The notes under the pieces were generated by a model, which worked only from the letters and a program-made list of their open reading frames with translations, was not told the origin of the DNA and did no database searches. From Corynebacterium casei LMG S-19264 (GTDB taxonomy: Bacteria > Actinomycetota > Actinomycetes > Mycobacteriales > Mycobacteriaceae), in contig NZ_CP004350.1 in the NCBI RefSeq assembly GCF_000550785.1, positions 3,018,009-3,082,008 of the forward strand: a stretch of 64,000 nucleotides of DNA. The letters are read 5' to 3'. Shown piece by piece: positions 56,556 through 64,000 of the stretch. Both the position numbers and the translations under genes were made by a program. Position 1 is the stretch's first letter; every line of letters begins with the position of its first letter.

Positions 56556-57419
56556 ATGACTACAACCCGTGATGGCGCTAGCCGTTTTGAAGCACTATTT
56601 GCTGCACTTGATGAGAAGAACGAAGGTGCATTCGTCCCTTTCCTCATGCTCAATGACCCGACAGCTGAAGACAGCATGGAAATCATCCGCACCGTCGTCG
56701 AAGCAGGCGCTGACGTTCTCGAACTTGGCGTTCCTTTCTCCGACCCAGTTGCTGACGGCCCAACCATTCAGGGCTCACACATCCGCGCTCTGGACAATGG
56801 CGCAACCGTTGATAATTCCCTGAACCTAGTTCGCCAAATCCGCGAAGAGTTCCCTGATACTCCCGTCGGCATGCTCATCTACGGCAACGTTCCCTTTACC
56901 CGTGGGCTAGATAAGTTCTACGAGGAATTCGGTGCTGCTGGCGCTGATGCCATCCTGATCCCGGATGTTCCAGTCCGAGAAGGCGCACCCTTTGCCGCCG
57001 CTGCTGAGAAGGCTGGGGTAGCTCCAGTATTCATCGCTCCGGCCCGTGCTTCAGAGCGCACCCTGGAAGGCGTTGCTAAGTACTCTAAGGGCTACATTTA
57101 CGCTGTCTCCCGCGATGGAGTAACCGGTACAGAGCAAGAGTCCCAAACTCTTGGCCTCGACGAGGTAGTTGCCAATATCCAACGTTATAACGGTGCCCCA
57201 GCTCTTCTCGGCTTTGGTATTTCTACGCCAGAGCACGTTGCCGAAGCGATCGCCGCTGGCGCCGCTGGCGCGATTACCGGCTCAGCAATCACCAAGATTG
57301 TCAACGGTTACGTTTCACGTGAAACAGAGGATTCTCCCGCCGTCATTACCAACATGGAAGCTCTGAAGAAAGAAATCACGGAATACGTCTCCGCGATGAA
57401 AGCTGCGACCAAGAAATAA
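56556..57419 (+). CDS. trpA: Tryptophan synthase alpha subunit
   Basis: 287 residues; splits indoleglycerol phosphate. Catalytic Glu56 and Asp67 in LELGVPFSDPVADGPTIQ, with GVTGTE, FGISTPEHV and AGAAGAITGSAI for phosphate binding. AAGGAG precedes it. A near-perfect parS lies near the 3' end (YVSRETED). Last gene; a strong terminator follows. Confidence 0.97.
   Translation: MTTTRDGASRFEALFAALDEKNEGAFVPFLMLNDPTAEDSMEIIRTVVEAGADVLELGVPFSDPVADGPTIQGSHIRALDNGATVDNSLNLVRQIREEFPDTPVGMLIYGNVPFTRGLDKFYEEFGAAGADAILIPDVPVREGAPFAAAAEKAGVAPVFIAPARASERTLEGVAKYSKGYIYAVSRDGVTGTEQESQTLGLDEVVANIQRYNGAPALLGFGISTPEHVAEAIAAGAAGAITGSAITKIVNGYVSRETEDSPAVITNMEALKKEITEYVSAMKAATKK
57311..57326. other. parS site within trpA (one mismatch at the edge)
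   Basis: CGTTTCACGTGAAACA matches parS except for the first base; the central 14-base palindrome is intact. Confidence 0.85.
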
Positions 57420-57423
57420 AAAA

Positions 57424-57473
57424 GAAGCCTGGTTCCTTCTTACCTCTTTCAAGAGGAAGGAACCAGGCTTTTA
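57424..57473. terminator. Bidirectional terminator at the end of the trp operon
   Basis: Stem AAGCCTGGTTCCTTC / GAAGGAACCAGGCTT with A tract before and TTTTATTAT after; an inner CTCTT/AAGAG hairpin in the loop. Confidence 0.92.
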
Positions 57474-57510
57474 TTATGCCGATTTTCGATCAGACCTGTA
57501 CCCTAAAGAG

Positions 57511-58791
57511 CTACTTTTCCGCGTGCTTTCCAGAGCCAGTTTCAGCATCAACGCCTTCAATAAACTCAGCCTCGTAGCCTTCTCCACCCAGGAAGTTCTC
57601 TGGGTCATCAGCGTCGACCATCTTATTCTTAGCAAAGCGGTCAACGATCATGGCGATTGCACCGTCACCGGTTACATTCGCTGCGGTGCCGAAGGAGTCG
57701 ACCGCGATGTAGGCGGCAATCATCAAAGCAACCATGGAATCGTCGAAGCCCATCATGCTTTGCATCAGACCAACTGCCACCATGACTGCGCCACCTGGAA
57801 CACCCGGTGCGGCAATCATCATTACGCCCAGCAGCAGAATGAATCCTGCTGCCGTCGTCAGGCTAACATTCAGTCCAGCCAGGTAGACGACTGCAAAGCC
57901 ATACAACGTCAGCTTGATCATCGAGCCCGATAGGTGAATGGTCGCGCACAGAGGAATAACAAAACCGGCAATCGGCTTGGAAATCCCGTTGTTCAGTGCG
58001 GCCCCGTGAGTAACTGGAATGGAAGCTGCAGATGAAGAAGTACCCAACGCGGTAAAGTACGCAGGCAACATGATGCGCAATGCTTTAAATGGGTTGCGCT
58101 TGGCAATTGCGCCTGCCACAACGTATTGCAAGATCAGGTACGCAATGGTCATGACGACTGACAGGATTAGCACCTTCGCAAAGGCAGAAAGCACATCGAG
58201 CAGGTTGCCATTCATACCCAGGCCGAGGAACATACCAAAGATATAGATTGGCAATAGTGGGATGACGAATCCCCAGATTACTTTGATGACAATAGCTTCC
58301 AGCTCGCGCGAAGCGTTGTAAATGGTCTCTGCTGTGACTGCAGTCATTGCAAGGCCGACACAGAAAGCCAGCAGCAACGCAGTCATAACCTCAAAAGGTG
58401 CAGGCATTTCGACTTCGAAGTAAGGTGTCAACGAGCCTTCATCGATGTCGGATACATCCAATCCGAGCGACTGGTTACCAAGCAATAGTGGATAGAGCAG
58501 CTTTGCGGTAATGAGCGCAGTGGCGCCGGCAATAATGGTCGAACCATAAGCAATAGCAGTGGTATATCCCAACCACTTTCCGGCACCTTTTCCTAGACCA
58601 GCAATCGCTGGCGAGATGAGCGCAAAAATCAAGACCGGAATGAAGAAGTTCAGGAAGTTGCTGAACAGCCCATTGAATGTCGCGAAAATGCGCCCTAGCC
58701 ATTCTGGGGCAAAAAGACTTACAATAATGCCAAGAACAATCGCGATGATGATCTTGAACAACAGTGAGTCTGTCACTTTTGACTTAGACAT
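57511..58791 (-). CDS. Dicarboxylate/amino acid:cation symporter (DAACS family)
   Basis: 426 residues from ATG at 58791. Family markers: LLFKIIIAIVLGIIVSLF at the start, the hairpin serine stretch FTALGTSSSAASIPVT, SGSMIKLTL, and PGVPGGAVMVAVG with later DSFGTAANVTGDGA (cation and substrate site). Acidic C-terminal tail. Likely sodium- or proton-coupled uptake of glutamate, serine/threonine or C4-dicarboxylate; not resolvable by eye. Converges on the trp operon. Confidence 0.9.
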   Translation of the reverse strand: MSKSKVTDSLLFKIIIAIVLGIIVSLFAPEWLGRIFATFNGLFSNFLNFFIPVLIFALISPAIAGLGKGAGKWLGYTTAIAYGSTIIAGATALITAKLLYPLLLGNQSLGLDVSDIDEGSLTPYFEVEMPAPFEVMTALLLAFCVGLAMTAVTAETIYNASRELEAIVIKVIWGFVIPLLPIYIFGMFLGLGMNGNLLDVLSAFAKVLILSVVMTIAYLILQYVVAGAIAKRNPFKALRIMLPAYFTALGTSSSAASIPVTHGAALNNGISKPIAGFVIPLCATIHLSGSMIKLTLYGFAVVYLAGLNVSLTTAAGFILLLGVMMIAAPGVPGGAVMVAVGLMQSMMGFDDSMVALMIAAYIAVDSFGTAANVTGDGAIAMIVDRFAKNKMVDADDPENFLGGEGYEAEFIEGVDAETGSGKHAEK

Positions 58792-58966
58792 TGTTTTCAA
58801 TTCTTTAAACGTGCTGCGGCGGGGATCTACCTACTCACAACTATTCGACAGGGGCTCGCCGCTAACAGGCTGTATTACCTGTCAAGCGACACGGCACTAA
58901 CTTTAGCCCACGCCGGAACCTTTCCGACAGTTACTGTTTGGGTATTTTCGCCGATCCGGGATTAGA

Positions 58967-59446
58967 ATGGCCATCATGGTCGCTGTTGGTATTGTCATGT
59001 TGATTTTCGCCGTGTATTGGCTGGGTTTTGGCGGTTTAGCTACCGCCCGCCGACTACCGGGAAACAAGTATTTTGGTCTGCGTATCCCAGATGTACGCAA
59101 GTCGAAAGAAGCCTGGGACGGCTCGCACGTCGTGGCTGGCCCAGTCTGGATCCTCGCTGGCGTTTCTTTCCTCTTTGGCGCACTCGTTGCATTCCGCGCC
59201 TCGGGCTGGATGTGGCTGATCCCCGTCGCCACCGTTCTCATCGCAATTGTTGCAATCTCGGTCGGTTCTAACCTTGGCGCGCGGGCAGCCCACCTGTACA
59301 CGCTTAAAGATCAGGAGGAGAACGGCGGCTGCAGTTCCGAAGGTGGCTGCAGCTGTGGCTCCGGCGGATGCGGTTCTTCTGCAGGAGCTCCACAAGTTGA
59401 TATGGATGCACTCCGCAACGCGGTCAAAAATGTAGAAGGCGTCTAA
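58967..59446 (+). CDS. SdpI-like small membrane protein with Cys-rich tail
   Basis: 159 residues (or from ATG at 58976). Three membrane segments (about 4-24, 58-78, 82-100) and FGLRIPDVRKSKEAWDGSH between the first two, the signature of the SdpI/YhfL family, whose Bacillus member gives immunity to the SDP toxin. The cytosolic tail has GGCSSEGGCSCGSGGCG (Cys 122, 128, 130, 135), resembling a metal-binding Cys motif, which is not typical of SdpI. Terminator follows. Confidence 0.75.
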   Translation: MAIMVAVGIVMLIFAVYWLGFGGLATARRLPGNKYFGLRIPDVRKSKEAWDGSHVVAGPVWILAGVSFLFGALVAFRASGWMWLIPVATVLIAIVAISVGSNLGARAAHLYTLKDQEENGGCSSEGGCSCGSGGCGSSAGAPQVDMDALRNAVKNVEGV

Positions 59447-59466
59447 TACGCCCCAACACATTCGAA

Positions 59467-59499
59467 AAATTATCCCGGTACTTTGTATCGGGATAATTT
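59467..59499. terminator. Terminator after the SdpI-like gene
   Basis: Stem AAATTATCCCG / CGGGATAATTT with an 11-base loop. Confidence 0.8.
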
Positions 59500-59573
59500 G
59501 ATCCCGACCTCGGAATCACAACACTTCGTATACACACTAATGACAAGGACACACATACAATCTCAAATCCGCA

Positions 59574-59630
59574 GTGACGCAGATAACATTTGTGTTATAG
59601 TTGGCGTGATACCTCGACAGCCGGGGTATC
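59574..59630 (+). promoter_or_regulatory. Promoter and operator region of the alcohol dehydrogenase gene
   Basis: A likely -10 TATAGT (59596-59601) with a weak -35 GTGACG (59574-59579). ATAACATTTGTGTTAT (59583-59598), a six-base-arm inverted repeat, overlaps the -10. Downstream, GATACC..GGTATC (59608-59630) is a second inverted repeat containing GGGGT, like RamA-type half sites. Control is therefore likely; the regulators are not proven. Confidence 0.5.
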
Positions 59631-59690
59631 AAATTCGCGACAACCACAACTTCACCAAGAAGACGCCGAAAGTCAGATAGGAGTGGCCCG

Positions 59691-60728
59691 ATGTCTGCCG
59701 CTGAATCCCAAACTTTTAATGCTGCTGTTGTTGAAAAATTTGGCCAGGAAGTCACAGTCAAAGAGATTGACCTCCCACAACCTGGCCCCAATCAAGCACT
59801 GGTTAAAGTGCTTACCTCTGGAATTTGCCATACGGATCTCCACGCGCTTGAGGGCGACTGGCCGGTAAAACCTGAACCACCATTTGTACCTGGACATGAA
59901 GGTGTCGGGGAAGTAGTCGAACTTGGCCCTGGGGAGCATGACGTCAAGGTTGGAGACATCGTCGGCAACGCTTGGTTATGGTCCGCTTGTGGCACTTGTG
60001 AATTCTGCATTACAGGTCGAGAGACCCATTGTCCCGATGCCGAATATGGAGGCTATACTCAGAACGGCTCCTTTGGCGAGTACATGCTGGTCGACACGCG
60101 CTATGCTGCCCGCATCCCAGAGGGAGTCGACTACCTAGAAGCAGCTCCCATCCTATGCGCTGGGGTGACCGTCTATAAAGCCCTCAAGCAGTCCGAGGCA
60201 CGCCCAGGTCAATTTATGGTCATTTCCGGCATTGGCGGCTTAGGGCATATTGCTGTGCAATACGCCGTAGCGATGGGGCTACGTGTTATCGCAGTAGATA
60301 TTGCAACCGAAAAGCTAGACCTAGCATCTAGACTCGGTGCTGAATATACCGTCAACGCGGGTGACGAAGATCCTGGCTCCGCTGTGCAGAAATACACCGA
60401 GGGCGGATCCCATGGCGTATTGGTTACAGCAGTCCACGAAGCAGCTTTTGGGCAAGCGCTGGACATGGCACGCAGCGGCGGCACAATCGTCTTCAACGGC
60501 CTGCCACCTGGAGAATTTCCTGCATCTGTATTCGACATCGTGTTCCGAGGATTAACTATCCGCGGATCCCTGGTAGGCACTCGACAAGATATGACGGAGG
60601 CGTTGGACTTCTTTGCTCGCGGTTTAATTAAACCTACCGTTACTGAATGCTCACTTGATGATGTCAACGATGTCTTTGAGCGAATGCGTAACGGCCAGAT
60701 CGACGGTCGGGTAGCGATCCGGTACTAA
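59691..60728 (+). CDS. adhA: Zinc-dependent alcohol dehydrogenase (AdhP/AdhA type)
   Basis: 345 residues, medium-chain reductase. Catalytic zinc ligands Cys46 (GICHTDLH), His69-Glu70 (GHEGVGEV) and Cys156; structural zinc cysteines 100, 103, 106 and 114 (CGTCEFCITGRETHC); NAD fold GIGGLGHIAVQ. Closely resembles C. glutamicum AdhA, an ethanol-oxidising enzyme, also used for aldehyde reduction. AGATAGGAGTGG precedes the ATG. Monocistronic. Confidence 0.9.
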   Translation: MSAAESQTFNAAVVEKFGQEVTVKEIDLPQPGPNQALVKVLTSGICHTDLHALEGDWPVKPEPPFVPGHEGVGEVVELGPGEHDVKVGDIVGNAWLWSACGTCEFCITGRETHCPDAEYGGYTQNGSFGEYMLVDTRYAARIPEGVDYLEAAPILCAGVTVYKALKQSEARPGQFMVISGIGGLGHIAVQYAVAMGLRVIAVDIATEKLDLASRLGAEYTVNAGDEDPGSAVQKYTEGGSHGVLVTAVHEAAFGQALDMARSGGTIVFNGLPPGEFPASVFDIVFRGLTIRGSLVGTRQDMTEALDFFARGLIKPTVTECSLDDVNDVFERMRNGQIDGRVAIRY

Positions 60729-60767
60729 CACTGACTGACAGCCATCCCAATATTGGGCCCAAAGAAG

Positions 60768-60806
60768 ATGCCACGCTGCGTACACCAAGTACGGGCGTGG
60801 CATTTC
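60768..60806 (+). terminator. Terminator after the alcohol dehydrogenase
   Basis: Stem ATGCCACGC / GCGTGGCAT with an 18-base loop, followed by TTTC. Moderate. Confidence 0.7.
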
Positions 60807-61432
60807 ACTGTTGTATGAGCGCATCGAATTCCTCAGCCGGTAGACTTTCACAACAGGAAAAATTGATTTTCACGCGAACAGGGCTGAGGTACTAACCCGC
60901 TCGAATAGCGTCACTGTGACGCTATTGAGCACGGACTACCACCGCCTTTCAAACCAAGAAAATTTAGCTATTTCATAACGTTAACTATAGGTTCTAGCCA
61001 TGATTGAATAACTCATATCATGACAAAACCGCCCACTATAGGGGAGGACGCGCGAATTCGTTGGCAATCCGATCTTTAGGGTTATATTTAATGGGATTAC
61101 TCAACCATTAATGCGTTCTATACTCAAATTCGTCCAAGGAGTAACTGTCCTATTCTAAAGAACATCTATGGATGGTCCGAGGAGTCGTCGAGTAGAAATT
61201 CTCTGCGGAATGCACGCCACGTGTGACTGCGCTCCCGGCGGGCGCTGGATTACTACGTTGTTATTTTACACGAGAAGACTGTAACAACAACAGCCCCAAC
61301 CTCCACAGCTTAGAGCAGCGGGGTTAGCGAGCAAAAGAGTTAACTGCGTAACAATATAAAGGTTTCTGCCAATCTCCTGTCCAAGTAGCCAATAAGGAAG
61401 ATATCTACCGCTGAGTAAGGGACGATGGAGAC
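60807..61432. other. Long intergenic region before the lipoprotein gene
   Basis: About 625 bases with no supportable gene. It contains a perfect 23-base palindrome (60904-60926). The stretch is AT-rich near 61080-61160 and carries scattered TATA-like words, but no clear promoter. No tRNA seen. Confidence 0.4.
60904..60926. repeat. Perfect palindrome with 11-base arms
   Basis: Arms AATAGCGTCAC / GTGACGCTATT with a single central T and no T tract. More like a protein-binding site than a terminator. Confidence 0.6.
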
Positions 61433-62011
61433 ATGAATAAGTCCGTAGCTATTACCGCACTCGCCGTTTCCGCCCTTGCGTTAGCTTCCTGTTCTACGGA
61501 AGCGTCTAATGACGACAGCACGGACAATGGCGCCATGACCCAAACCGCCACCCAGGAGTCTCCGGAAACCACGGAGGAGACCTCAGCGGAAACTTCTGAG
61601 ACCAGCTCTGAAACAACCACCACCACTGCATTGAGCTCCGGTCGATTCGATGAATCCGCTCTCAAGAGTGAACTAGAAGGCATGGGGTACCAGTGCGATG
61701 ACGATGATGACTGCACCAAGACCGAAGGCGCCATCATCTACGACGTCGATATCGATGATGATTCCGTAGACGTTGAAGTCCAGGGCAATGACGATCTTGA
61801 TCAGCACTTTGAAACCATCCTGACCGATGTTGGAACTGCATTCGGAGAGTATGACTTCGGTGGGGCATCGTGGGATGAAATCCAGACTTGGGGCATCGAG
61901 GCCGGGGAAGATGAGGACACCGTTCTCGGAAATGTTGAGTTAGAGCATGACCGCGGGGAAGACGACGGAATCCCATCCCGCGATCTCAGCGTAGAGCTCA
62001 TCGAAAGCTAA
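61433..62011 (+). CDS. Acidic secreted lipoprotein of unknown function
   Basis: 192 residues. Lipoprotein signal peptide with lipobox LASC (Cys20). A Ser/Thr/Glu-rich low-complexity linker (20-68) is followed by a very acidic domain (70-192; DDDDD at about 95-99, Asp-rich stretches 105-118) with one cysteine pair (CDDDDDC). pI must be very low. Only a conserved hypothetical corynebacterial lipoprotein can be claimed; metal binding is a guess from the acid clusters. Confidence 0.75.
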   Translation: MNKSVAITALAVSALALASCSTEASNDDSTDNGAMTQTATQESPETTEETSAETSETSSETTTTTALSSGRFDESALKSELEGMGYQCDDDDDCTKTEGAIIYDVDIDDDSVDVEVQGNDDLDQHFETILTDVGTAFGEYDFGGASWDEIQTWGIEAGEDEDTVLGNVELEHDRGEDDGIPSRDLSVELIES

Positions 62012-62068
62012 ACCGCGTCGACTAGCCTACAGCGGAAAATACTCCTGGAGACCAGGTAAAATGAAATC

Positions 62069-62360
62069 ATGTCCGCTAACCCTGTCCGTCCCAATTGTGC
62101 GCGTCCGCATTCTTGTTCTTTAGACGTCCGTCTGGATGCCATGGCGCGTTCACCGCTTACACGTGAACTCAAGCCCGAAGAACATCTAGATCTGGATTCC
62201 TTCGTCACGTCGTGGGCGTGGTCGGAGGGTGATCCGCTCATGCTGGCAGGGCAGAAGGTATCGGGTTCTTATCTCGTTGTGGCAGGTCGAGTACGGGTAG
62301 TGCGCGATACTATCGATGGCCGTGAGATCACCGTCGACATTGCCTCGCCAGGAGATATCA
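62069..62360 (+). pseudogene. Crp/Fnr-family regulator, 5' part, interrupted by an ISL3 element
   Basis: N-terminal part of a cNMP-binding-fold regulator (about 97 residues): GDPLMLAGQKVSGSYLVVAGRVRVVRDTIDG and DIASPGDI are the beta-roll. Cys10 and Cys16 in NCARPHSC are Fnr-like but too few for a classic cluster. TAAAAT (62057-62062) lies seven bases before the ATG, the spacing of a leaderless transcript. The insertion creates a stop soon after. The rest of the gene resumes at 63806. Confidence 0.8.
62353..62360. repeat. Target-site duplication, left copy
   Basis: AGATATCA, repeated exactly at 63798-63805 on the other side of the element. Eight bases is the ISL3 family size. Confidence 0.92.
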
Positions 62361-63797
62361 GGCTCTTCCGTTTTTAGAGTGCATTGTGGGTGTGGCAGAT
62401 AAGTAAACGAGCCTCTTGTCGGTAATGGTTTAGGTGTCGAATCTATCCACTTACCAACAAGGGGCTCTTACTCGTGGATTCTACTAGCAATGTCGTCGCT
62501 GACACCATCTGCCGCACCGCCGAACTTGGCCTAGCCATTACAGGTGCCATGGACGCAGGAGATTTCACGTTCATCGAAGCCACCGCTACCGCTTTTGCCG
62601 ATTCGTGCAGTAGCTGCGCTATGTCGGGGCAGTTTCGGGATCATGCCTATCGCACTCTCATTGATCTGCCGATTGTTGGTTTCCCCACCAAGCTACGCAT
62701 CCGCCTGCCACGCTATCGCTGCACCAATGACAACTGCGCAGTCAAGTACTTCCAAGCACAACTGGCATGTGCAGATCCAGGTAAGAAAGTCACCCACCGG
62801 GTCACCCGCTGGATACTACAACGCCTAGCCATTGACCGGATGAGCATTTCCGCTACTGCGAAAGCCCTCGGAATCGGATGGGATCTCACCTGCCAGCTAG
62901 CGCTGGACATGTGTCATGAACTGATCTACAACGACCCGACCCACCTGGATAATGTACAGGTCATCGGCGTGGACGAACATAAATGGTCTCACAATCGCAA
63001 CGCTTATGGTGCAGGCTTTGTCACCGTGATTGTGGACATGACTGACCATCACCACAACACCAAGCGCCCAGCACGTTTATTGGGTGTGGTCGAAGGCCGC
63101 AGTGCTGATGCGTTGCGTACCTGGCTTGCTGCACGAACACCCGAGTTTCGCCGTCAGGTACGCATCGTCGCCATGGACGGATTCCAGGGCTATGCCACGG
63201 CCAGCAAAGAACTTGTGCCCAACGCCAGGCGGGTTATGGATCCGTTCCATGTTGTGCGTTTAGCTGGCGATAAGCTCACCGCCTGCCGGCAACGACTCCA
63301 GCGGGAGAAATACCAGCGCCGCGGACTCACACACGACCCGTTGTACAAGAACCGGAAAACCTTGTTGACCACGCAGAAATGGCTAACAGACAAGCAGCAA
63401 GCCCGCCTGGATGAGCTCTGGGCTTATGACAAAGACTATGGGACATTGAAGATGGCGTGGCTTGCGTATCAGGGCATTATTGACTGCTATCAGATGAGTG
63501 ATAAACGCAAGGCCAAAGCGCAAATGCGCGATATCATCAACGCGCTATGCAAACTTCCGTCCACGAATAAAGAACTTGCACAACTTGGCCGCAGTCTAGA
63601 TAAACGCCTAAGTGATGTCTTGGCATTTTTCGACGTAGGAGTCTCCAACGGACCAGTCGAAGCCATCAATGGACGCCTAGAACACCTCCGCGGAATCGCG
63701 CTTGGATTCCGCAACCTCACCCACTACATCCTTCGATGCCTCATCCACTCCGGACAGCTCACCCACAAAATCAACGCACTCTAAAAACGGAAGAGCC
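62361..63797. mobile_element. ISL3-family insertion sequence (IS31831/IS13869-like)
   Basis: 1437 bases with perfect 22-base terminal inverted repeats beginning GGCTCTTCCGTTTTTAGAGT at 62361 and ending at 63797. One transposase frame fills it. The 8-base duplication shows a single intact insertion. Length, end sequence and a 436-residue transposase match the ISL3 elements known from C. glutamicum. Confidence 0.95.
62474..63784 (+). CDS. tnp: ISL3-family transposase
   Basis: 436 residues from a GTG start. N-terminal zinc-ribbon cysteines 45, 48, 83 and 88; an HTH around 120-145; DDE catalytic residues Asp167 (GVDEHKW), Asp235 (AMDGFQGY) and Glu396 (NGPVEAINGRLEHLRG). Full length and without frameshift, so the element may still move. 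The stop is within the right inverted-repeat zone. Confidence 0.95.
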   Translation: MDSTSNVVADTICRTAELGLAITGAMDAGDFTFIEATATAFADSCSSCAMSGQFRDHAYRTLIDLPIVGFPTKLRIRLPRYRCTNDNCAVKYFQAQLACADPGKKVTHRVTRWILQRLAIDRMSISATAKALGIGWDLTCQLALDMCHELIYNDPTHLDNVQVIGVDEHKWSHNRNAYGAGFVTVIVDMTDHHHNTKRPARLLGVVEGRSADALRTWLAARTPEFRRQVRIVAMDGFQGYATASKELVPNARRVMDPFHVVRLAGDKLTACRQRLQREKYQRRGLTHDPLYKNRKTLLTTQKWLTDKQQARLDELWAYDKDYGTLKMAWLAYQGIIDCYQMSDKRKAKAQMRDIINALCKLPSTNKELAQLGRSLDKRLSDVLAFFDVGVSNGPVEAINGRLEHLRGIALGFRNLTHYILRCLIHSGQLTHKINAL

Positions 63798-63805
63798 AGA
63801 TATCA
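63798..63805. repeat. Target-site duplication, right copy
   Basis: AGATATCA immediately after the right end of the element. Confidence 0.92.
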
Positions 63806-64000
63806 TTGGACCGCTAGAGACGAATCCTTCGTATGCGGTGGATTCAGCATGGGCAATGGAAACTACCTGTGCGTTGTACCTACCAGCAGACCGTCTCGCA
63901 GAAGTCATCGCTAAGCACCCGGCTTTGGCAGTAGCAATTGTCCAGATGCAACACACGCGCTTAGCGCAAGCACGAGATAGAGATGTCAATCAAAGCGCCA
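63806..64000 (+). pseudogene. Crp/Fnr-family regulator, 3' part (continues past the window)
   Basis: Removing the element and one duplicate restores the frame SPGDI-IGPLETNPSYAVD and continues TCALYLPADRLAEVIAKHP, the end of the beta-roll and the dimer helix of a Crp/Fnr protein. The HTH domain would lie beyond the window. No stop or frameshift occurs in the 65 codons seen, so the insertion is recent. Confidence 0.85.

Noticed and set aside
62160..62175. TTACACGTGAACT resembling parS
   Set aside because: Too many mismatches outside the CACGTG core.

Overview
The window is a chromosomal segment of a Corynebacterium, of the moderate-GC, non-diphtheriae kind (C. glutamicum/stationis/ammoniagenes-like). 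The evidence is a glutamicum-type tryptophan operon with a WWW leader peptide, a neighbouring CPBP-type gene in the trpP position, the CE1758/CE1759 luciferase-like/FMN-reductase pair, pca genes ordered as in corynebacteria, and an ISL3 element of the IS31831/IS13869 type. One perfect and two one-mismatch copies of the ParB-binding site parS lie at 45.8, 54.7 and 57.3 kb, so the segment is probably close to oriC. No rRNA, tRNA or CRISPR array was seen.

Layout. 0-2 kb: minus-strand, translationally coupled cassette of a secreted putative toxin (SAR2788-like C-terminus), a small cytosolic protein (immunity candidate) and a membrane-anchored subtilase-like protein. 2.6-10.5 kb: accessory genes with decay. 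A GMC oxidoreductase, a small membrane protein and a secreted protein are each broken by one missing base in a homopolymer; an AAHS aromatic-acid transporter is intact. 10.5-16.7 kb: beta-ketoadipate genes pcaIJ divergent from pcaR-pcaF-pcaD, then a LuxR/LAL (PcaO-like) regulator that appears 5'-truncated. 16.7-20.4 kb: leuS followed by an alkaline phosphatase remnant; leuS is thus flanked by two 5'-truncated genes. 20.4-24.6 kb: MOSC protein, aldehyde (succinate-semialdehyde type) dehydrogenase, AraC regulator, maleylacetate reductase. 24.6-32.7 kb: homoprotocatechuate meta-cleavage operon (FAH-RraA fusion, GntR regulator, hpaE, hpaD, hpaH, hpaI) divergent from an MHS transporter. 33.1-35 kb: 3-hydroxybenzoate/phenol-type flavin hydroxylase. 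35-40.4 kb: two YhgE/Pip membrane proteins and a DJ-1/PfpI protein. 40.4-46.3 kb: LLM flavin monooxygenase and its FMN reductase, aromatic aminotransferase, 2-keto acid decarboxylase, divergent PucR-type regulator. 46.3-49 kb: ABC importer of the TrpXYZ type. 49.4-57.5 kb: trpP-like gene, trpL attenuator, trpEGDCFBA. 57.5-62 kb: dicarboxylate/amino acid:cation symporter, SdpI-like protein, zinc alcohol dehydrogenase, acidic lipoprotein. 62.07-64 kb: Crp/Fnr regulator split by an ISL3 element with an 8-bp target duplication.

The genes combine into an aromatic-metabolism island. Flavin hydroxylation can feed protocatechuate into pca reactions (ring-cleavage genes pcaGH and pcaBC are not here). 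Homoprotocatechuate can be cleaved by HpaD and processed by HpaE, HpaG, HpaH and HpaI to pyruvate and succinic semialdehyde, which the nearby dehydrogenase could oxidise. The aminotransferase and decarboxylase could turn aromatic amino acids into arylacetaldehydes. The trp operon supplies the opposite, biosynthetic direction. All product calls rest on sequence features and family knowledge read by eye; no database search was run.
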